From SHZT01 sp945889655 (GTDB lineage: Bacteria; Gemmatimonadota; Gemmatimonadetes; Gemmatimonadales; GWC2-71-9): a DNA stretch of 6,042 nt. Of the stretch, positions 1 through 4,661 are shown piece by piece (position 1 is the first letter of the stretch; each line of letters begins with the position of its first letter). The stretch spans positions 1 to 6,042 of the forward strand of contig CAMDCH010000170.1 in NCBI GenBank assembly GCA_945889655.1, given 5' to 3'. The notes beneath the pieces were generated by a model. It ran no database searches and was not told the DNA's origin. It was given only the letters and a program-made list of their open reading frames with translations. The position numbers and the translations under genes were made by a program.

Positions 1-380
1 TCGGGACCTGCATTCGAAAAGTGGAAGGACTGGACGTAGTAGTATCGTCCCTGGTGCTTGAAGTAGTGGCCATCCGAGCCGCCTCGCCCCGTGTGCAGGT
101 CGGGCTTCTCGATGGTCCACGAGTACATGATCCTGGCCTTCGAGGGGTCCTTGAGGTTGATCACGTCGAACCCGGCCGGGCCGAAGTCGCGCTGCACGTA
201 GGCGTACGGGCGTGACAGCTCCTGCTCGATTTCGATGTCTGCTATCGTGAACTGCCAGCCGAGCGGGATGTGCGCGAGCACGCGGATGTTGCTGCTCCCG
301 GTCTCCGGCGCGTAGGTCCGGTTCTGGGATTGCAGGGGCAGCGCGAACAGGAGACCAGCGGCAACGATGGCGAACTTCAT
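1..380 (-). CDS. Secreted LVIVD-repeat (beta-propeller-like) protein, N-terminal part, runs off left edge
   Basis: This is the first 126 codons of a minus-strand gene starting at the ATG at 378-380; the rest lies outside the window. Residues 1 to about 19 (MKFAIVAAGLLFALPLQSQ) look like a Sec signal peptide, so the product is probably periplasmic or secreted. The mature part has the LVIVD-type blade pattern, including RPYAYVQ and AGFDVINLKDPSKAR, in which a hydrophobic strand is followed by an aspartate and a 'D/NP' turn. No enzymatic motif is visible and the biochemical role is unknown. It aligns residue for residue with the plus-strand gene at 4662: both have EIEQELSRPY and GRYY.QSF, and about 53 of some 95 aligned residues are identical by hand count, so they are paralogs. 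No convincing Shine-Dalgarno sequence precedes the ATG. A GC hairpin ends only 6 nt upstream of it. Confidence 0.85.
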   Translation of the reverse strand, partial: MKFAIVAAGLLFALPLQSQNRTYAPETGSSNIRVLAHIPLGWQFTIADIEIEQELSRPYAYVQRDFGPAGFDVINLKDPSKARIMYSWTIEKPDLHTGRGGSDGHYFKHQGRYYYVQSFHFSNAGP

Positions 381-386
381 GGAAAA

Positions 387-410
387 GGCCCCGGGGAAGA
401 TTCCGGGGCC
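387..410 (-). terminator. GC-rich hairpin followed by TTTT, between M23 gene and LVIVD gene
   Basis: Perfect 8-bp inverted repeat: GGCCCCGG at 387-394 and CCGGGGCC at 403-410, with an 8-nt loop. Read on the minus strand it is followed by TTTTCC (386-381) and then directly by the ATG at 380. The shape is that of an intrinsic terminator for the operon upstream, though the T-run is short. The position also allows a translational or attenuation role for the downstream gene, because the only G-rich stretch that could act as a ribosome site (GGGG, 389-392) lies inside the stem. Confidence 0.55.
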
Positions 411-443
411 CAATATGCAGCCTGAGGCACTACTGAAGGAATA

Positions 444-462
444 CCCCCGGGAATCCCGGGGG
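444..462 (-). terminator. Perfect inverted repeat just after the M23 stop codon
   Basis: CCCCCGGGA (444-452) and TCCCGGGGG (454-462) form a near-continuous palindrome around A453. As a hairpin it would have about 7 bp of stem and a 5-nt loop. On the minus strand it starts 3 nt after the TAG stop of the peptidase gene and is followed by TATTCCTTC, which is only a weak T-tract. It is probably a 3'-end stabiliser or the first of two tandem terminators. A weak -10-like CATATT (412-417, minus) follows it, which could serve the next gene. Confidence 0.45.
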
Positions 463-465
463 GCG

Positions 466-1365
466 CTAGGCCGGCTTCCGGGTCGGTGGGCGAGTCGCCT
501 TCCGCGGTGGCGGGGCGGTCACCGCCAGTAGTGTAAGCGGGTTTACCGAGATCGTGCCGTACTTGGCGATCCAGTGGAGATGGGGACCGGTCACGCGACC
601 GCTCGACCCCACGAGGCCGATCAGCTGCCCTTTGGCAATCGTGTCGCCTTCCTTCACGAGCAGCTTGCTCATGTGCAGGTAGGCGGTGGCGATCCCGCCC
701 CCGTGGTTCACGATGACGATGTTGCCCGAATAGTAGAACTCCCCGACCAGCTCGATGACGCCGGCGTTGGAGGCCCGGATTGTGGATCCCACGCTGCCGT
801 CGAAGTCGACGCCGAGGTGTCGGCTCTGCACGACCCCGTTGAACTCCCGCCCCGTTCCGAACCCGCTCGTGATCTTGCTGGGTCTCGGCCGCGCGAACGG
901 TTCCGTCCAGAGGCGAGGCGTCTGGTGCGTCTTGATCCATGCCGCGCGAATGAGAATTGCTTCGCGTCCGATCCGGGCCGCGAGTGCCGAGTCGGGCTGG
1001 TCGGTGAATTGCGGGTCGACCGAGAGCGTTTCCTTGCCGAACTTCGACGCCAGCACGGGGACCTTCAGGACGACCGAGTCGGTGGTTCCGCCGGTGCGCG
1101 CGATCGCCAGCGGGAGATCGAGGTTGCCCCGGGTCTCGACCGGCACGCCGCCGAACGCAATGAACGCGCCGGTGCTATCCCGCCTGAAATGCAGGACTTC
1201 GCCGGCAAAGTGCCCGGTGAATCCTTCTATGGTGGAATCGCCCTTCGCCGGAACGGCGCGGAACATCACGAAGCCGCCCTGCGCGGGGCGCGCGGGCGTC
1301 CAGGTCACGACCGGTTTCGGTGGCGGCGCGGTGAGCGCGCCGAGGAGCAGGGCAATCTGGATCAT
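466..1365 (-). CDS. Secreted M23-family (LytM/gamma-lytic type) metallopeptidase
   Basis: 299-aa protein, probable zinc endopeptidase cutting peptidoglycan cross-bridges or stem peptides outside the cytoplasmic membrane. A short hydrophobic N-terminus (MIQIALLLGALTA) suggests export. Residues about 18-105 look like an Ig-like beta domain (TWTPARPAQGG, VETRGNLDLPLAI). The M23 domain spans about 165-280, with the first zinc ligands in HLGVD (H183, D187), the YLHMS histidine (H231), the GSSGRVTG turn and GPHLHW (ligand H264). All expected catalytic residues are present, so it should be active rather than an EnvC/NlpD-like activator. The tail is basic and proline-rich (PPPRKATRPPTRKPA). The start was chosen because its ATG overlaps the methyltransferase stop as ATGA, implying coupled translation. 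An in-frame ATG at 1425 would add 20 charged residues before the hydrophobic stretch but overlap the neighbour by 64 bp. The stop is TAG. Confidence 0.9.
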   Translation of the reverse strand: MIQIALLLGALTAPPPKPVVTWTPARPAQGGFVMFRAVPAKGDSTIEGFTGHFAGEVLHFRRDSTGAFIAFGGVPVETRGNLDLPLAIARTGGTTDSVVLKVPVLASKFGKETLSVDPQFTDQPDSALAARIGREAILIRAAWIKTHQTPRLWTEPFARPRPSKITSGFGTGREFNGVVQSRHLGVDFDGSVGSTIRASNAGVIELVGEFYYSGNIVIVNHGGGIATAYLHMSKLLVKEGDTIAKGQLIGLVGSSGRVTGPHLHWIAKYGTISVNPLTLLAVTAPPPRKATRPPTRKPA

Positions 1366-2087
1366 CGAACCGTGAGTCGAGCGAGGTAACCCGGATCGGC
1401 TCTCGCGACGATTTCGCAGGCCCACCCGGTTTTCCCTGCTACCCGCGCCAGCGTATCCGGGTCCGCGTAGAGCTGCGGAAAGGGCGGGCCCTTCACTCCC
1501 TCATACTCCAGCTGGATATGCAGCTCGCCGAGGTAGCGTCCGTCGGGAAGATGGAGCTGGCTCTCATCGGGGCGGCCGGCGGCATCCCAGAGCCGGAGAT
1601 CGCAGGAATCGGCTAGCAACTGGCCCCCGGGGCGCAGGTGGAGCTTCAGGCGCTCCAGTAATTCCTCGAGGCCCGCGAGGGTCTCGCCGAGCCCGATGCC
1701 GTTCATGAGCATGAGGATCGTGTCGTATCGCTCACCGGAGAAATCGAAGATGTTGCCCGTTCGTACCTGCCGGACCCCGCGCTGCTTCTGGATCTCGATG
1801 AGATCCGGGAGCAATTCGAGGGTTGTGACATCCAGGCCGCGCCGCTGCAGCGCCAGCGTGTGACATCCCGAACCGGCGCCCACGTCCAGCACCTTGCCGC
1901 GCGCCAGCTCCACCGCCTTGTGATCGATCGGCGAGAACTGGTCTTCCTCGCGGAAGAAGTAGGCGATCGGAGCCTCGTCACGCTCGAAGTTGTCATAGAC
2001 CACGAGCGTGGCGTCCTGCTTGCCTCTGAAGTAGTCCCGCATCACGCGCTCGTAGGGCGCCCAGGCGGTGGATAGGTCGGTGCTCAC
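1362..2087 (-). CDS. Class I SAM-dependent methyltransferase
   Basis: 241-aa cytoplasmic protein with a Rossmann-type methyltransferase fold. Motif I is VLDVGAGSGCHTLAL (about 66-80), the acidic end of strand 2 is E91 in TTLELLPDL, then GNIFDF (111-116), strand 4 LMLMNGIG (125-132) and the post-strand LRPGGQLLADS (151-161). A conserved-looking N-terminal region (RVMRDYFRGKQDATLVV ... APIAYFFRE) and a C-terminal ALYADPDT-like segment place it among stand-alone small-molecule-type methyltransferases. The substrate cannot be deduced. The start is the GTG at 2085-2087, which shares GTGA with the acetyltransferase stop. Reading further upstream gives only low-complexity sequence antisense to the fold of the neighbour. 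The stop is TGA within ATGA, shared with the peptidase start, so the gene sits translationally coupled on both sides. Confidence 0.88.
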   Translation of the reverse strand: MSTDLSTAWAPYERVMRDYFRGKQDATLVVYDNFERDEAPIAYFFREEDQFSPIDHKAVELARGKVLDVGAGSGCHTLALQRRGLDVTTLELLPDLIEIQKQRGVRQVRTGNIFDFSGERYDTILMLMNGIGLGETLAGLEELLERLKLHLRPGGQLLADSCDLRLWDAAGRPDESQLHLPDGRYLGELHIQLEYEGVKGPPFPQLYADPDTLARVAGKTGWACEIVARADPGYLARLTVR

Positions 2088-2671
2088 GAAGTGGCCAGCC
2101 TCTGCTCGAGCACCGCCTTGACCCCTGGCCACTCGCTCGCGATCACGCTGTAGTAGACCGAGTCGCGGACCCGCCCGGTCTCGGTGATCTGGTGGCTCCG
2201 CAGCACGCCTTCCTCCTTCGCTCCGATCCGGAGGATCGCCTTGCGCGACTGTTGGTTGAGCACGTCGGTCTTCAGCTCGACTCGCAGGCAGTCCATCGCT
2301 TCGAACCCGTGCCGGAACATCAGGTACTTGGCCTCGGTGTTCGCCGCCGTGCGTTGCCAGGGCTTCGCCACGAACGTCCAGCCGATCTCCGCCCGGCGGT
2401 GGATGGTGTCGATGTTGGCAAAGCGAGTGCAGCCAATCACACGGTTCTCTGTGCGGAGCAGGGTGGCGTAGGGCAGGGCGGTCCCCGCCGTCTGCCAGTC
2501 GATCGCGGTCTGGACGTAGCGCTGCATCGCGTCGCGGGAGAGGACGCTCGCGATGGTCCACTTCCAGAGCTCGGGATCGAGCCCCACCGCGCAGAGCCCG
2601 TCGAGATGTCCCATCGACAGCGGCTCCATCCGGACATGTTGTCCTTCGAGCACGACTGGATCCAGTCTCAA
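2084..2671 (-). CDS. GNAT-family N-acetyltransferase (RimJ/RimL-like)
   Basis: 195-aa acetyl-CoA-dependent acetyltransferase. The N-terminal strand and helix (VVLEGQHVRMEPLSMGHLDGL, about 6-25) are typical of the RimJ/RimL group, followed by a central RTENRVIGCTRFANID strand pair, AEIGWTF (94-100), motif A at 104-113 (PWQRTAANTE), and motif B with NQQSRKAILRIGAKEEG (about 139-155). In this subfamily motif A usually reads like a GxGxNTEAK loop. Here the glycines are replaced (QRTAANTEAK), so pyrophosphate binding may be altered. The substrate is unknown. The start is a TTG at 2669-2671, preceded by a purine-rich ribosome site. No ATG or GTG lies upstream in this frame before the antiporter gene. 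The stop overlaps the next start (GTGA). Confidence 0.87.
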   Translation of the reverse strand: MRLDPVVLEGQHVRMEPLSMGHLDGLCAVGLDPELWKWTIASVLSRDAMQRYVQTAIDWQTAGTALPYATLLRTENRVIGCTRFANIDTIHRRAEIGWTFVAKPWQRTAANTEAKYLMFRHGFEAMDCLRVELKTDVLNQQSRKAILRIGAKEEGVLRSHQITETGRVRDSVYYSVIASEWPGVKAVLEQRLATS

Positions 2672-2673
2672 GT

Positions 2674-2685
2674 CCCCTCTCCCTT
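2674..2685 (-). promoter_or_regulatory. Strong purine-rich ribosome binding site for a TTG start
   Basis: Minus-strand AAGGGAGAGGGG ends 2 nt before the TTG at 2671, with the best core GGGAG (2679-2683) 7 nt from it. This is the clearest Shine-Dalgarno sequence in the window and is what supports the unusual TTG start of the acetyltransferase. Confidence 0.6.
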
Positions 2686-2686
2686 T

Positions 2687-2714
2687 TTACTTCTCACTTC
2701 TTACTTCTCACTTT
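2687..2714. repeat. Two tandem 14-bp units at the end of the antiporter-rhodanese gene
   Basis: Plus-strand TTACTTCTCACTTC (2687-2700) is followed directly by TTACTTCTCACTTT (2701-2714), 13 of 14 bases identical. On the minus strand each unit ends in TAA. The right-hand TAA (2701-2703) is the stop of the readthrough antiporter-rhodanese frame, and the other falls in the leader of the acetyltransferase. It looks like a slippage duplication in a homopurine/homopyrimidine tract and may keep the leader unstructured. Confidence 0.7.
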
Positions 2715-4326
2715 TTTCTTCCACCGGCATCCCCGCCGCCTGCCACGCATCCCACCCGCCGATCAGCGCGCGGGCGTTGGTCCAGCCGGCCTGTTGCAGC
2801 TCGCGCGCCACCCGGGCGCTCGTGGCTTCATCCCTTCACGTACAGTACGCCACCAGCCAGTCGTGCTTCGGCAGCGCCAGCTCGGCCGCGATCAGTCGAG
2901 GCTGTTCCGGGTTCATCCGGATCGCGCCCCGTGTCTGTAACGGACTGTCCCTCCACGTGCCGTCCTTCCGCACGTCAAGAAGCCGCACCGGTTCGCCCCG
3001 GTCCCAGAGCCGTCGCACTTCGTCGATGGTGACGCGCTCCCTGTTCGCGACTCCGTCACCCACAACAGGCATTTGCCGAGAGGCAGGAGATGCCGGTCGC
3101 ATGCTCCCCTCACCCGCTTGCGGGGGAGGGGGTGGGGGCGCACCCAGCCTCCGCGTCAGCACCGGCAGCATCGCCCCATGAATCACCACCGACAGCAGCA
3201 CCACTAGCGCACAGACCGGGAAGAGCGCGTCCGCCCCGCCAATCCCGGCGAAAATCGGCAGCAGGACCAGCAGCAGCGAGCTCAGCCCTCGCGGCCCGAA
3301 CCAGACGATCAGCATCCGGCTCTTTGCGTCCAGCGAGAGTCCCGTAAGCGAGATCCACATGACCGCCGACCGGATGAAGAGCGCGATCAGCGCGAAGATC
3401 AGCGCCGGCACGCTGATCGCACTGAAGCCCTGCCAGATCAGCCCGCTGCCGAACGCGACGAACGTGAACAGGAGAAACATTTCGGCCGTCGCCTGGCCGT
3501 AGTCGAGGAAGCAGTCGCACAGCTCAACGTCCAATGCGGCGATCGTGAGCCCCGCCGCGAACGCGGCCAGGAAGCCGCTGCCATGTACCGCTTCGGCGGC
3601 GGCGTACGCGGTGAAGGCGACGCCAAGCGCGTAGAGGGATTCATAGTCGCGGCGCACGCCGAACCGCTTGCGGATGAAATCGAGCACGGCGATCGCGACC
3701 AGCCCCGCGACGACGCCCGCGCCGGGGCCGAGCAGCAGGAGGTCGAGGCCGAGACGCGACCATGCCTGGCTCGTCAGCTCCGCGTCACTCCCCATGAACA
3801 CCATCGCGATGAGCACGATCGGCAGGAGCACGACGTCATTGACGCCGCTTTCGAACCGCAGCGCCTGGCGCGCCGCCGGGGGCACTTCCTCGCGCCGAAG
3901 GAGGGTCCGCATCATCACCGGGTCGGTGGATGCCAGGGCCGAGCCGAGGATGGCCGAGGCGCTCCAAGAGAGGTCGAGCAGCCACCACGCGGCGCCCGCG
4001 GTCAGCGCCGCCGTAATGATGGTTCCGGGACCGAGCACGCGCCCGACCAGCCGTGCGTGCTGCTTCACGCTCTTCACGTCTACGCCCACTGCGTCCGTGA
4101 ACAGGACGAGCACCAGGCCGAGGATCGCGACTGTCTTCAGCGAACCGGACTCGAGCGTGAAGCTCACGACGCCAAGGCCCGCCGGCCCGAGCACCGCGCC
4201 CAGCAGCAGGAAGAGAACGACCTGCGGCAGCCCCGTCCGGTCGATGATCCCGGAGAACAGGGCGGCCACGATGACCACGACCCCGATGAGGGCTACGGTG
4301 TGGGTGAAGACGTCCATGCTTTCCAT
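2701..4326 (-). CDS. CPA1-type cation/proton antiporter fused to a rhodanese domain; likely selenoprotein (in-frame TGA = Sec497)
   Basis: 541 residues if the TGA at 2836-2838 is decoded, 496 if it stops. Residues about 8-395 form a multi-span membrane antiporter exchanging Na+ or K+ for H+. Visible signatures are LASTDPV (131-137), ESGVND (159-164, the Asn-Asp pair of electroneutral CPA1 exchangers) and WFGPRGLSS (342-350). A proline-rich linker (about 396-428) leads to a rhodanese domain (about 430-541): LLDVRKDGTW, LVAYCT, then after the TGA RDEATSARVARELQQAGW, GGWDAW and AGMPVE. The post-TGA part is unmistakable rhodanese, with no frameshift. The TGA occupies the catalytic cysteine position. 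The ATG at 4326 is preceded by GGTGGA; a second ATG at 4317 is possible. It overlaps the upstream gene by 34 bp. Antiporter identity is strong; Sec decoding is an inference, with Cys-to-stop mutation or base error as the alternatives. Confidence 0.8.
2802..2822 (-). promoter_or_regulatory. Candidate bacterial SECIS hairpin downstream of the in-frame TGA
   Basis: On the minus strand GCGCC (2819-2815) pairs perfectly with GGCGC (2809-2805) around the loop CGGGT (2814-2810). Beyond an A-G mismatch, two more pairs form (C2822-G2802, G2821-C2803). The first loop G is 23 nt after the TGA. Published bacterial SECIS models (from memory) ask for a stem-loop within about 16-37 nt of the UGA with a G in the first two loop positions, which this meets. 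A competing 5-bp hairpin (2826-2822 with 2811-2807) exists. In GC-rich coding DNA such stems also arise by chance, so it is suggestive only. Confidence 0.4.
2836..2838 (-). other. In-frame TGA at the rhodanese catalytic position, putative selenocysteine codon
   Basis: The frame reads A-Y-C-T-[TGA]-R-D-E-A-T-S-A-R-V-A. Related rhodanese tails carry YCxC followed by two residues and EATSARVA, so the TGA replaces the second cysteine. Aligned without gaps to E. coli GlpE (CYHGNSSKGAAQYLLQQGY, recalled), TGA pairs with the persulfide-forming Cys, the serine of EATS with the second Ser of NSS, and the later glycine with glycine. TGA is an ordinary stop elsewhere here (2084-2086, 1362-1364), so general reassignment of the codon is unlikely. 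Confidence 0.6.
3106..3131. repeat. Palindromic REP-like element inside the antiporter-rhodanese linker
   Basis: CCCCTCACCCGC (3106-3117), a TT spacer, and GCGGGGGAGGGG (3120-3131) form an inverted repeat pairing at 11 of 12 positions. It resembles the dispersed CCTCTCCCGC-AA-GCGGGAGAGG palindromes common between genes in many GC-rich bacteria. Here it is translated in frame and encodes the PPPPPPQAGEGS part of the linker joining the membrane and rhodanese domains. Confidence 0.55.
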
Positions 4327-4649
4327 TCGTCCACCGCCGATCCCACAGTGAGCTTGCTCTGAAAGCGTACCAGCGGCATCCGGAGCAGCATCGGCTCCAG
4401 CGCGAGCTTGTCCAGCCAGTGCTGGTCCGAGAGCCGCGAGCTGCCGAGCCCCAGCTCGGTGAACCGCTTCGAGTCGCGGTCGATCAGCTTCGTCACCCCG
4501 AACTTCTGCGCGAAGCGCTGTAGCTCGCCCGGCGACGCCGCGCGTTCCTTCAGATCCACGAAATGCGTCTTGATGCGGCGCTCGGAGAAGAAACGCAGCG
4601 CCTTGCGCGTGTCGGCGCTCTTCTGAACGCCAAAGACCTGCACTTCCAT
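4293..4649 (-). CDS. ArsC/Spx/YffB-family thioredoxin-fold protein lacking the redox cysteine
   Basis: 118-aa cytoplasmic protein. The family pattern is clear: strand 1 with VQVFGVQKSADTRKALRFF (about 4-22), IKTHFVDLKE (26-35), SPGELQRFAQKFG, and the closing MPLVRFQSKLTVGSAVDEW that matches the 'RP-hydrophobic-dgkl-hydrophobic-vG' end of ArsC/Spx proteins. In arsenate reductases and Spx the loop after strand 1 holds a cysteine a few residues before RKA. Here that position is Ser11, and the whole protein contains no cysteine. It therefore cannot do thiol-based arsenate reduction or disulfide sensing in the usual way and may be a structural, regulatory or binding homolog. It is first in the operon. 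Its TAG stop lies inside the antiporter gene, and its ATG is 12 bp from the divergent plus-strand ATG. Confidence 0.85.
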   Translation of the reverse strand: MEVQVFGVQKSADTRKALRFFSERRIKTHFVDLKERAASPGELQRFAQKFGVTKLIDRDSKRFTELGLGSSRLSDQHWLDKLALEPMLLRMPLVRFQSKLTVGSAVDEWKAWTSSPTP

Positions 4650-4655
4650 CGCGGG

Positions 4656-4661
4656 AATCTA
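4656..4661 (-). promoter_or_regulatory. TANNNT-type -10 box suggesting a leaderless operon start
   Basis: Minus-strand TAGATT (4661-4656) ends 6 nt before the ATG at 4649, the spacing at which transcription would start at or next to the A of the ATG. No Shine-Dalgarno sequence precedes that ATG, in keeping with a leaderless mRNA. No -35 box is recognised at the usual distance. Confidence 0.35.

Noticed and set aside
574..1389. 271- and 206-codon open frames on the plus strand opposite the M23 peptidase
   Set aside because: Antisense shadows of a gene with all its catalytic motifs on the other strand.
2088..2561. N-terminal extension of the methyltransferase frame up to 2561
   Set aside because: This part is the acetyltransferase gene read in another frame; the GTG in the GTGA overlap fits the family's usual start.
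2687..2717. Possible terminator T-run (plus strand) at 2711-2717
   Set aside because: All genes here run on the minus strand and no stem precedes the T-run on the plus strand.
2836..2838. Taking the TGA as the true end of the antiporter gene
   Set aside because: The domain would be cut inside its active-site loop, while the following 44 codons in the same frame are typical rhodanese sequence with a natural stop.
1362..2838. General reassignment of TGA to an amino acid in this organism
   Set aside because: Two neighbouring genes end naturally at TGA inside GTGA and ATGA overlaps, so TGA works as a stop here.
2192..3181. 329-codon open frame on the plus strand
   Set aside because: It lies antisense to the acetyltransferase and antiporter-rhodanese genes and crosses their boundaries; no recognisable protein pattern.
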